Positions 28,184 through 39,452 of a DNA stretch of 48,909 bases are shown piece by piece. Positions within the stretch are counted from its first letter, which is position 1; every line of letters begins with the position of its first letter. The stretch spans positions 1 through 48,909 of the forward strand of contig BDGG01000003.1 in NCBI GenBank assembly GCA_001949185.1, in the 5' to 3' direction. The notes below the pieces were generated by a model that worked only from the letters and a program-made list of their open reading frames with translations, ran no database searches and was not told the DNA's origin. The stretch comes from Ramazzottius varieornatus (lineage: Eukaryota; Tardigrada; Eutardigrada; Parachela; Ramazzottiidae). A program made the position numbers and the translations under genes.

Positions 28184-30699
28184 AAGCGATGCTTGAGTGT
28201 CTGCGGGTCGTTTGAAGATGGACTTCACACTGGGCTGTTTACGAGTTGTCGTCGAGCAAACTGTGATGGTGGTGCGTTGTGAGTGGAAGAATGGGCCATT
28301 GTTCGCCAATGGACGAGTAATGAAGTTGGTGTTGAACGATTTGCCATGGCCGTGTTTATTATTCGCCGACAAATAAGATGGAGAAGGTCGCCGATCGTAA
28401 ACAGTTTATTGGCCAGCTGACGCTCATCTCGACATTGCCGAAGAAAATGGCGAAGGGGGCACCACCTGCCGGCTCACAGCTTCGCTGCTTTGTCACGGTG
28501 TTGTAAATAGCCTGCGAGATTCAATTTGTTGAGAAGCGAAAAAGCTTGTCAGTACAGTCTTCGGTGAAATGGAATGTTAACGAAGAGCGCATGCTTGATT
28601 TGATGGATAGCGTGTAATGATGAGCTTTGGTTGCTGGTTCGAATCGTTGATGGTACAGAACAACCTGTGATTAACAGCTATTAAAGTCACCTTCGCCCAT
28701 TCAGCCACTTTATTATTCTGCCATACGACAAGACCGTGCGGCATATTTGTGATCAAATAGTCGCTGGACTACTTTGCAAAAGTACCAGTAGCCAGGGACC
28801 ACCCTGGCGTTCGTTGCATCTTGAAATGTCGAAACACGAACTCCATCCGACTGGCTTATCACTGTAACCAAGAAATAATTTTGGAACCACAAGTCTTGTG
28901 GGAATATTGAATCGAACAGACGGAGCTCTGGAGAACGCGAGGGCCGCGAGTCCACCACCTAACCTCAAATTTCCCTTCCAAATTCGCTAGTCCAGAATAG
29001 ACTGATTATTAACAGCAGTGTGGTTTGAAATTATCGAACAGATCTTGTTATCGCCTTCACATATTTCTGTCAAGTTTTATTGACTGATGGTTATTTGAGA
29101 AACCCTGCCGCTGATTTGGCCAAACAAGGTGGCAAGTTGTGGACGGTGTTAACGTGTGAGAACCTCCGCAGGATGCCACCCAATCTCCTTTTTCTCTTGT
29201 CGTGCTGATTAATTAAACACTTAGCTCGTTAGTGGCCACCCACATTTAGTGCTGCATTAACTTTCACTAGACATGACAAGATCTACATCTCTTGAACGCT
29301 TCTTCGGGTCACGCCAATTAAGGTGATCCTTCGGACCCGAAAGGCTTGTAAATGCCGATTTTAGAAATATTGTACAAATAAAACAAGCCTTCCTCTGTCA
29401 ATCTACCCTGTCAGAATGTAAGTTGATATACTGTAATCGAAAAAGTTGAGGACTATATCTACTGAAGGTGCCTCGACGAGGAAGTTCGGTGCGTCTAAAT
29501 CTAGTGAATAATGCCTACGACGGCAGAGAGATGTATCGGAGCACTGACTATCTACCTCAATGGCCAATGCCTACTTATGACTTGGGCACATAGGTATCAG
29601 CCAGCGGTGTATGTACAGTATTTGGCTTTGACTTGGGAGACAATGCGATGAAGACGTTGATGGTGCAATTAACACCTTATGAAATACAAATGCGTGGAAA
29701 CTGACCTAGTCAGCCGGTCAGTCAGCACTGAAAAGAAGGAAGTAGAAGAGACAAGATAAACAGCAATCTCTTTATGCTCTCATCCCCAAAGGTCGGGTCG
29801 ACCCTCAGACCTCAACCGAGTCCCGTCACCGACACAACAGTGGTACCATACGGTTCGGACAGACAGAGTCGGACTGACCACTGTCTGACCAACGTGTGAT
29901 AACGGCCAACAGCTCATTTGATTCACAATTGACCTATTCAACCAGATGCATAATTTGACCAACACTTGGTCGACACCGCCACCACGATATGTATTTAGCT
30001 AACAGCTGGCTTCCAGCTAATACATACATCGTGCCACCCCCATTCAATCGTTCTACGACAAACCTTGAGTCCACCGTCCGAAAAAGACAACAACATCCGT
30101 TCCACGTACAGTGGTGTCTTCGAGGAAGCCAGTCTTCCCCCGGGTTTTGTAACTGCGAACTCGTTTCTGGTACGAGAATCTACCGGCTTACGGGGAACAC
30201 CACAAGGAAACCTGAACCACCGAAGGTTAAAATGAGTTTCCGCGCACTTGACACACCGAGTACAATTACATATTTTGCTTGTCAAAGTCGAGATGGGAGC
30301 TTTGTAAACTGTGAAACATAAGGCGCGAGATGTCGAGCACAGCGTGACACTCGATTTGGCATTTGGTCAGCGCAATAAGCATTCGCAGAAGGGGGTCTTT
30401 TCTACACAACCACGACCCTCTTTGACACTTTAAACATTGCCATTGTATCACGTCAACAATTTCCCAACGCACCTTTGACTTTTTCTGTTTGGCTGACACG
30501 ACCGTATTCCGTGTTACATGATGACGCTCCACTTGAAACTTGCCACCTTCCTTCCTTCCTCGTTGCATTGTCTCGCGATCACTTGTCATAACTTCCCTCT
30601 GACCGTCAATTATCCATTTGATCTATGGGGAATAATATCCGCCTTTTTCTTCCTTCTAACTCGAGCAACCCCATCATTACGTGCCATAATCCGCATTCC
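28184..30699. repeat. left arm of large inverted duplication
   Basis: Reading this arm rightward matches the right arm read leftward. Outer block: 28184-29335 pairs with about 35650-36808, for example the segment with CCAGTAGCCAGGGACCACCC at 28790. Inner block: 29816-29880 pairs with 35588-35650, and 29881-30699 pairs with about 33250-34014. A segment of about 480 bp (29336-29815) is present only here. From about 30290 to 30600 the two arms look identical base for base. The arm begins about 90 bp after the FAM187A stop and has no recognised gene; the TBX20-like gene ends 310 bp to its right at 31012. Confidence 0.88.
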
Positions 30700-31011
30700 T
30701 TTAATACTACGGAAAACTACTGCACGAATGACACCTTGCGGCGTTTGAGTGCGACTGCGGATACGTTGCCCGCACGCGATCACCAGATCCGTCACAGATG
30801 ATTCTTTAGACATCTGTCCATTTTTCGTCTTCTGTGCATCTTTTATCAGAATACTGTTCTGTTTTCTGCAGAGGAAATACACCGGTGCAAGAGTTTCGGA
30901 TAAAATAATATTGCAACTTTAATCCGACAAACGCAGACTGTGGACAGGAGACACAAACGACAGATAAATCATAATTCCCACAATCAGCTTATATTTTAGC
31001 CTTTTCGAATT

Positions 31012-34000
31012 TTAGCACTTTCGTTTTGTTGCACTCTGTAGAGCGATGTCATTCTGCCGCGCTTGTTCCAGCTGCAGGTTGTCGTTGACGGTACTCTGGA
31101 ACAACTGGCGTGTGCAGTATGCAGCGTAGGCCGCCTGCTGTTGTGACAGATGCTTGGAGAGATCGAGAACCGAGTCGTTGGGCATGATCCGCTGGTCAGG
31201 TAGCGGGAAACCGCTCCTGGCTGACCATTGTTGCAGGAACTGTAGGGGAATAGAGGGTGCGCCGAAGAGTGAGGAGTTGAACAGAGGTACACCATCCGGT
31301 GTCATACACGGAAGTGACATCATGGAGGAGTAGGGTGGAAGTTTCATGGCGCTGTCCATTTTGTTGAACTGCAAGCTTTGGATGGAGCCGAGATGCGACT
31401 GGTAGTGCTCTTGCATCGAACATTCCCTGAAAACGGAAACTAATTCGTTAATATCGTTAGACTGACTTCTTCCCGATGAATAACACTTTTGATGTTTCGG
31501 AGAAAATTTTTCTTGACGTTGTTGACTTGGACAACATCATTATCGTCAAATTAGTATGGAATAGTTTTGCGACAGGACGTTGACTGGGAATGGAGGACAG
31601 CAAGTGTGAAACGAGGTTATTTAGAACAGACAACGGTGCTAGCTTAACATCGCCGCCCTCCTGCAAGTTGAGACAAAAACTCTGCCCAGATCGCAACTAG
31701 CCTGACACCAATGTTTCGAAGTACAGGCCAGTGGTCACTCGTCACTGAACTCGACAGCGGATCCGCAAGCGGAAACGAAGGTCAACGAGGCCCCGGGGCC
31801 AGAACTCACGGCTTATAGCCGTTTTTACCTCTCTGTACTGTTTCCTGTTTAGTATCGTCGTATCAAAAGTCTGACGTTTCGACGACTTTCCCCCGAGAGG
31901 GGTTCAATAAATCAAGAGAAGAACTGTATGAAAATGACTTGCTGGCTCTTCTTTAATGGGTTTTTTTATCGAGGTTAAAAATATCAGGGACGACGGCCGG
32001 TGGTCTTCGTCAAGATTATTTATGTTGGTGCTTGATGTGGCTCGTTAATTTCACAGTTGGAACACGAAGTGGCAGTCACGCTGATAAATCTCCAAGGCGA
32101 TCAAAAGTCGGCTTGTGACTCTGACGGTGTTGTCGTTCTGGATTGTTAAGCACTTTTGACACAAGGACTACTTGTGTGGTACAGTTTGCTGGGAAGGACG
32201 GGGCACTGGCTGTTCGGTCACGACTGATCGCTCAGAAATGAGGGTGTTTGTGAGAGCGGCAATTAAGGGGAAGCATGGTGATGCGTCAAAGCGATATCAT
32301 TGCTTGTGTAAACATCAACTGCCTTGCACTGTAATGAGATCTTGGCTGCATGACACTTGATCGCTTTCCACTGGGGTTATTCGATCGAGAAGACAAGTGC
32401 CCAGCCTGTGGGATGCCTTGCTCATGTCATGTCTTGTCAAATGTCCGCGTGTAAAGTGTCAAAATATTTCTACATCTAGACAAAGCCCACCTTTCTCGCT
32501 CCATGTCGGTAAAGACACGCGTCGAATCGCGAAAGCCTTTGGCGAAAGGGTTGCAGTCAATCTTCATTTTCGTGATCTATAATGAAACGCGGAGTGTTAT
32601 ATATTGATTCAGCAGAAGAATTTTCGACAAGCGGAAGTTGAGCTGTTTTGGAGCAGCCTTTCTTACCAACTGATTCTGGTACGCGGTGACAGAATAGAAG
32701 GCGCATTCAGGAAAGGAAAATGTCCGGTAGTCAAAGTTGTCCAGATCGGAAATGGTCTTTAGGCTTTTCGGAGGCACTTCGCTTCCTTTCTCGACGTAGA
32801 CTAAATGGATCCTGGGCTGATATCGATGCATGGAGTTGAGAACAATCTGCAATACAGTATGACCATTTGAACTTTCCCAGACTTTTTTCCATCGACATTC
32901 AGTACAACTTACATATCCAGGTTTGTTGACTTCCGTATTGGTCAGCTTGACTTTCTCAAAGCTGATGATCTGCTTGCGCAACTGTTGCGGGGTGAAGGGC
33001 GAGTCAGGGTGGAGGTACAGCTTGGTGTGATGGGGTGGATCGCCCTTGCCTGCCACGAGCCACGAGGAGCGGTGGTAGGCGTAGCGGTAACGCTTGCTGT
33101 CGACACTGACAATGTCCAAGTACAGTAGGTACGAGCCTTCTTCGGCTAGTCCCGTAAAGGATGAACGTAAAGTTGGAAACATCCTCCTGGAAAATAGGTA
33201 TGTATTTTGAATTACCGGCGTGACATGTTACGCAATAAACTCTCGTGTTGGGAAAAGGAATGCGGATTATAATGATGGAGTTGCTCGAGTTAGAAGGAAG
33301 AAAAAGGCGGATAGTATTCCCCATAGATCAAATGGATAATTGACGGTCAGAGGGAAGTTATGACAAGTGATCGCGAGACAATGCAACGAGGAAGGAAGGA
33401 AGGTGGCAAGTTTCAAGTGGAGCGTCATCATGTAACACGGAATACGGTCGTGTCAGCCAAACAGAAAAAGTCAAAGGTGCGTTGGGAAATTGTTGACGTG
33501 ATACAATGGCAATGTTTAAAGTGTCAAAGAGGGTCGTGGTTGTGTAGAAAAGACCCCCTTCTGCGAATGCTTATTGCGCTGACCAAATGCCAAATCGAGT
33601 GTCACGCTGTGCTCGACATCTCGCGCCTTATGTTTCACAGTTTACAAAGCTCCCATCTCGACTTTGACAAGTGAAATATGTAATTGTAGCCGTTCGAACT
33701 GTCGGTGTGCCAAGTGCAGTAAAGATTTTGTACAATCTTCGAACTTGTGCATTCACGTTTCACTGAGATTTGCACCCAGGTACGAAGAAAAAAGTAAATT
33801 TCCGTTTACGACGAAGACGAAGACTAGTTTTCCCCTCAGAAAGCACCCAGTCAGTATGAAATAGTGTCAGTTCGGGTGGCGAACTCATGGCTCGCAGTGC
33901 TGTGATCGAATGATGGCGATGTCGACCAAGTGTTGGTCAAATTATGCATCTGGTTGAATAGGTCAATTGTTAATCAAATGAGCTGTTGGCCGTTATCACA

Positions 34001-34923
34001 CGTTGGTCAGACAGTAGGCAGTGTTTACACAATGGCCGCTAATACGCTTTCCGAGTTGCCTTCCTCCCTCATTCGCGCACTTCCTGATCCACTCTGTCTT
34101 TGAACAAGGACAATTGACGGCAGCCATTATCCACTGATTATTCTCGCAATTGCCGCATAACACATTCAGACTGTGTATCAATGCGCAAACGCCGGCCGAC
34201 ATTCGCCCAACCTTATCGCAACGCACCCACATCAACACAAACGATAATTTCAAGTGCAAAAAATTGTTTATGCGACAGCGACGCGTGTTAACCGTGCCAG
34301 CAACCCTTCATTCTTATCACTTAGCTGTTATAAATACGAAGTCGAGCTCCGAAAAACCTAACCTACCGGCCGCTTCTGGTGATGATCATTTCCGTGCCCA
34401 GCTCGTCAAATTTCTGCCATAGCTCCTTCGTTTCCAAATGACACTCGACTTTGGCCAGCTCCGGCGGTAGACATTTCTCGTATTCCGTGTTGGACACAAT
34501 CAGGTCGTCGCTTGTCGTGGTATCGGGGAACTCTGAGGTCGAGGAAGGTGTCGCAGACTTCCTGGTCTCAGCTGGCGACTCACATTTGATCAGTGGCGAA
34601 CTCTGTGGACTTTTGCTCGATCTGGCAACTGCAAATCAAGAACATGGACTTACGTTAGTCTATTTTCAAAGACAGTGGACTGTAATACTGTAGCGAACTG
34701 GCATGCACTGTGGCAAAGATGGGCACAGCAGTAATTTTTCCAAGGCCATACAATATTGGACATGAATTTAATTTCGTATACCGAATCAGGAGACTCAGAA
34801 ACGTTTTGCACTTGAAAATCAGCAACAAGACATGACATTGCATCAACGCGTACCTTTTTTCTTCTGGTCCTGTTCGGCCATAATTGCCTCGATGGAGAAA
34901 TCAGTCACCTTCCTTTTTGCCAT
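31012..34923 (-). CDS. TBX20: TBX20-like T-box transcription factor
   Basis: Six exons: 34854-34923, 34367-34628, 32913-33186, 32667-32846, 32491-32576, 31012-31426; about 428 residues. The N-terminus has an eh1-like repressor motif, TDFSIEAIM (Groucho-binding type). KVECHLETKELWQKFDELG leads into the T-box at about residues 95-290, with KRYRYAYHRSSWLVAGKGDP, HPDSPFTPQQL, VTAYQNQL and ITKMKIDCNPFAKGFRDS. The post-T-box RVFTDMERE resembles the LTDIERE of TBX20, which with the LETKELW stretch favours TBX20 over TBX15/18/22. It is a nuclear DNA-binding regulator; TBX20 acts in heart and neural development in other animals. Intron 2 (33187-34366) contains the inner block of the right duplication arm; intron 3 is 66 nt, in frame and stop-free. 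Confidence 0.88.
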
Positions 34924-36808
34924 AGTCTTTCCGCGAGCCAACAAACAATATAAAGCACGATGAATATCAGAATTTAAACAATCAAAAGATAGGGTGCGGC
35001 AACGGAGGAGTTTGTACGTAGCGCAGATCGATGGAAAAACAAGTGTTGAGCTGGCAAAGTTGGCTATCGACGTGGCGACAAGACGGCGGTTGGCGAACTG
35101 ATCGACTTGTCAAGACGAGATAATTACTAGCTATATGGTTCGTTCCAAAGGCGAAAAAGTAATTTCTTTGCCGTGAAAAGACGCTGCTGACGAACTGAGC
35201 TGGTGAGTTCCTTCAACACAGACAAGCCAAGGTTGTCTTCACTTCGCTAAGTCGCTTGATGACATCGCGCGCTGGATATTGTCGCTTTGTTCGTGGGCAT
35301 CAGTACACACTTGAAGGCGTGGTCGACCGAACCAACCAATGCAAAACAGTCGGTTTATGTTCCGCCCTTCCACGAGGAAGTTAGTCAAGCCTGAAATACA
35401 GTACGGCAATGGCAGAAGCGCCAAATCGATTACAACGACCAGTTGATCTAATACACTGGCGGCATCGTATTCAAGTCGATATATCGTCTGACTTGAATTA
35501 TGACAGTCACATTAATCATTGGCGTCATTCCGTTGAAGCGCAACATTTCCACAGATTGCATTTTGAGGTCGCGCCTGACTTTTATTACGTTTGACTCAGT
35601 CCGTCTCAACTGTATACCGCTGTTGTCGGTGATGGAACCAAGTTGTCGTGTGAAGCGTTAATTGACGTGACCTGAAGAAGCGCATTTGAGAGATTCGCAT
35701 CTTGTTATGTCTTGTGGCAGTTCGGATGGCGCTAAATGTGGGTGGCTTCTAACGAGCTAAATGCTAAATTAATCAGCGCACGAAGAAGTTAAGGTGATCG
35801 GGTGACGTCCCGCAGAGGTTCTCACACGTAAAAACCATCCACAACTTGCCACCTTGTTTAGCCAAATCAGCGGCAGGGCTTTCTCAAGTAACCATTCGTC
35901 AACGAGAAAAATGTGTGGAGTCGTTAACAAGATCAGTTTGATAATAAACGATGACACTGCTAACTAATCTATTCTGCGCTAACGAGCCGGGAAGAAAATG
36001 GGCCAGAGTTTACTTTGTCTTCTATACTTACGACGACAATCACCCCGAGCGGCGATTGCCGAGAACTTTGTTTCCACTAGGCCTAAGAAACTCGAATTTT
36101 GAGAGCTCTTTAAAGTTCCGTCGGTTTTCAGGATGACGTGCAAGATGTAACGAACGCCAGGGTGGTCCCTGGCTACTGGTACTTTTGCAAAGTAGTCCAG
36201 CGACTATTTGATCACAAATATGCCGCACGGTCTTGTCGTATGGCAGAATAATAAAGTGGCTGAATGGGCGAAGGTGACTTTAATAGCTGTTAATCACAGG
36301 TTGTTCTGTACCATCAACGATTCGAACCAGCAATCAAAGCTCATCATTACACGCTATCCATCAAATCAAGCATGCGCTCTTCGTTAACATTCCATTTCAC
36401 CGAAGACTGTACCGACAAGCTTTTTCGCTTCTCAACAAATTGAATCTCGCAGGCTATTTACAGCACCACAAGATAATATGCAATCGTGACAGAGCAGCGA
36501 AGCTGTAAAGCCGGCAGGTGGTGCCCTCTTCGCCATTTTTCTTCGGCAATAGCGAGATGGACATCAGCTGGCCAATAAATTGCTTACGATCGGCGACCTT
36601 CTCCATCTTATTTTGCCGGCGAGCATAAACACAGCCATCGTAAAGCGTTCAACACAAATTCGATTATTCTTCCATCGATTGTCAATTGTCCATTCTCCCA
36701 TTCAAAACCAAACCTACCACCATCACGGTTTACCCGACGACAACTCGTAAACAGCCCAGCGTGAGACTCATCTTCAAACGACCCCGCAGATGCTCAGCAT
36801 CGCAATCA
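33250..36808. repeat. right arm of large inverted duplication
   Basis: Inverse complement of the left arm in two blocks, 33250-34014 and about 35588-36808. They are separated by a right-only stretch of about 1.57 kb (34015-35587) holding TBX20-like exons 1 and 2 and the presumed promoter. The inner block lies within TBX20-like intron 2, starting about 65 bp from exon 3. An open frame of 104 codons at 33360-33674 (+) is identical to one at 30278-30589 (-). Confidence 0.88.
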
Positions 36809-37889
36809 GCTCGTTTTTGATCTGTATTGCGCTGTAGTCCGTAAAAATTGACTTTGCTTTGAAACGCTTTGACCTCTTTAATGTTCAAAAATTGTGCGGT
36901 AAGAGAACGGCTTCGAGCCGACTAAATGGTTTTTGCTCGGTGTGTTAGGTCTGTTAATAACCCTCGACGGACGCCTGTTGTGCTGAATATCCCGAAATTC
37001 TCGGGCAGCTTTGCGGTAGGATCTGGATGATGTTATGATGCGGAAGAGGAATAGATAATGTCGGTGCGATGGGATAGTAATGAGGGTCATAAAAGGGACG
37101 AGACGCACTGAACCTGATCAGATCAGAGTCGATCACGGGGATCACAAATTTGACATTTGCTTTGGCCTGGAGTGCTTCCACAGCCAAGTTAGAAAAAGGA
37201 CTCTTTTGAGGAGCGATTATCCCACTGTGCGGTCATTTGAATAAGTGACACTTGTGCCGCTGTGGCGCTTGAATGCTTCCTCTTCTCCCGCATGTCGCAG
37301 AGGTCTATTGTGCCAGACTGAAGACAAATTGCTTCTGTTTAACAAATTATACAATTGGCGATTGACACTTGCACTCCAGGGAATATATGGTCGCTCCTCG
37401 GGAATCGGGATGACAAGGACCTTAGTGCTTATTCATGATGGCTAACTGCGGTGGGCTTTTCACGGCACTTTATCGCTTTGCCCTTGTAAGGAACCGTATA
37501 AACATAGCCACTAGATCCCACGGAGCATTGAAAACTTTACCGGCAAGCTCCAGTTGGTTTGTTCCCTTCTTCTTTTAGAAATGGCGGAAAATGAACGTGA
37601 AAATAAGTCTTGCAGTTCGGAGACCGGCCCATCAACCAGAGTCGCAGCAGTGGCGCCACCATGAGCCTTTTATATTTAGATTACCCATTGCGAGACAAGG
37701 TGATATGACATGACATGACGTGACACGACAATATGCAGATATTTATAGTTTATCAGCTGAGCCGGTTTGTCCACTTTGTGTTATCCTTTTTTACGAAACC
37801 ATTTCCCCCCGATGTCCTTTGTCGTAAAGCTACTACTTGCTCTGTAAGGAGACGTAAGAGGGCTGAGAGATCGTGACTGTTTGTGGAGG
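34924..37889. other. intergenic region upstream of TBX20-like and translin genes
   Basis: Between two divergent starts. 34924-35587 is single-copy flank of the TBX20-like gene, 35588-36808 is the outer right duplication block, and 36809-37889 is single-copy sequence before translin. A short imperfect microsatellite of TGACA units lies at about 37705-37731. No coding exon is recognised; several open frames of about 60-90 codons on both strands look random. Confidence 0.45.
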
Positions 37890-39213
37890 ATGTCGCAGCA
37901 TCAGAATGAGTCTCTGCAGAGCGTCTCAAACGTCTTCTCCAACTTCGTGGGAAAGCTGGAAGCAGAGGCAGATCTACGAGATGTGAGTAAAAGCTTGATT
38001 CATTGATGATGAACTGATGTCTTTTGTCTTTTAATATTCTATTTGACGGATGAGAATGAGATGACTATACCTCGTATACCTTGCCCGGTGTCCATCCAGA
38101 CTGTTGAATAGCCTTGTGAATAAACGGGGGTGCATCCTGACATTTCAGGAAATTCGGAACACGGTGAAGGAGGTGGATCGACTGGCACGCGAACTAGTAG
38201 CTGGACTTTCCGCCATTCATTCTCAGAGTCATGGACATAAACGCTGTAAGAGATATTTCCGGGAAATATTCCTCGCAGTTTCGCCGCAGCTTTGTTTTAC
38301 CAGAGTAATTTTATTTAGTTGCAGAAATCGTCGCGGAAGCAAACACCCGGTTTCGAGATGTGAAGAAGAGCTTTGACCTGTTGGCAGCTAAAGTTCCCGC
38401 TGATCAGTATTACGTGTAGGTTTTTTCTCCCCATCTTAAATCGTGTCCAACTTTTTTCAGGTTCACCCATCCTGTTTGCTTTAGCTTTCATGAACACTGG
38501 AAATTCACCATGCACAAACTAGTCTTCGCCGCGGCGTTGATTTCGTTTATCGAGCACGGAAAACTGGCCACCTTGTCAGAAGTCGCAGCTACGATCGGAG
38601 GTACGTTACTGTAGCTAGGTTTCGCCAGAACAGATGGTTCTTACTTGTTTTTACTCTTTCAGTTCACGCCGACCGAAAGCAAGGCTTTCATCTAGATCTC
38701 GAAGACTACCTGTTCGGATTACTCAGCCTCGGGAGTGAGCTGGTAAGAGTGTAAGACCGGAAGTGGAGGAAGTTCAGTATCCATACGTTGTGTATAGGTT
38801 GTCATGTCATGCACGATGTATAGGGTATAACAAGACTTACTTATCCAGTTGCTCACTGTGGGCCTCTGGCAGTTTATTCTGTCTTTACTTCTTGTCTGCA
38901 GTCTCGTTACTGCGTGAACCGAGTGACAGCCGGAGATTACAAAACCCCGGAAAAGATTTTCGCCTTCTTGTCAGAACTGGGTGCAGGTTTCCGGCTGTTG
39001 AATCTGAAGAATAGCGACCTACGTCGGCGCTTTGACAGTCTGAAGTACGATGAGAAGAAAGTGGAGGAAGTCATCTACGACCTGTCAGTCCGCGGACTTC
39101 TTCAGAAGAATAACGAGCAGAAGCAGGAACCGGGAACTTTCAGAGTAGTGGATGAGAAGACCCGATTGAGTACTAAGGATAACTCACCGGAAGCAAATTC
39201 CATGCAAGAATAA
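37890..39213 (+). CDS. TSN: translin (C3PO / RNA-binding subunit)
   Basis: Six exons: 37890-37982, 38149-38245, 38319-38415, 38485-38600, 38663-38742, 38902-39213; about 264 residues (human 228). All-helical translin fold; signatures are DQYYVFHEHWKF, GFHLDLEDYLFG, NRVTAGDY, FRLLNLKNSDLRRRFDSLKY and KKVEEVIYDLSVRG. Translin forms ring-shaped octamers that bind RNA/DNA and, with TRAX, the C3PO endoribonuclease that activates RISC. TRAX supplies the catalytic acids, so this subunit is structural and RNA-binding. There are about 10 extra N-terminal and 25 extra polar C-terminal residues. The third exon must use acceptor TTTAG at 38317-38318; the next AG, 6 nt downstream, would make a stop codon. 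The fourth exon starts after TTTAG at 38484, giving YYVFHEHW as in human. Confidence 0.95.
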
Positions 39214-39214
39214 A
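39209..39214 (+). promoter_or_regulatory. AATAAA overlapping the translin stop codon
   Basis: The end reads GAA TAA A, so AATAAA (39209-39214) contains the TAA stop. A second AATAAA at about 39385-39390 could serve instead, so the overlap may not be the functional signal. Confidence 0.35.
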
Positions 39215-39452
39215 ACTGTAGAAAAAACTGACCGAATCGTCCTCGTGCTCATCTTACGGTCTTACCTGCTACCTCATGTTCCAATCCCTTGCTGGCTTCT
39301 TACTTCCCGTAGTCTTCAGGATTCACTGTAGTTGATCATCCGAAATGCTGAAAATTTTTGTTTCTGCCGAGGCGGAAAACAAGAAATAAAGTCTAAATCA
39401 CACCAGGAATTCAAGACTCGAATTGTATTGCATCGCAGAGAATGGAAAAAAA

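Noticed and set aside
33360-33674. 104-codon ORF in TBX20 intron 2 as a protein gene
   Set aside because: The only support is identity with the other arm, and that identity extends to synonymous positions and beyond the ORF, so it reflects duplication or conversion, not coding selection.
28184-36808. Inverted duplication as a simple chimeric-read assembly artefact
   Set aside because: Artefact palindromes usually have near-complete identity and no long spacer; these arms have indels, arm-specific blocks and variable divergence. Not excluded, but less likely.
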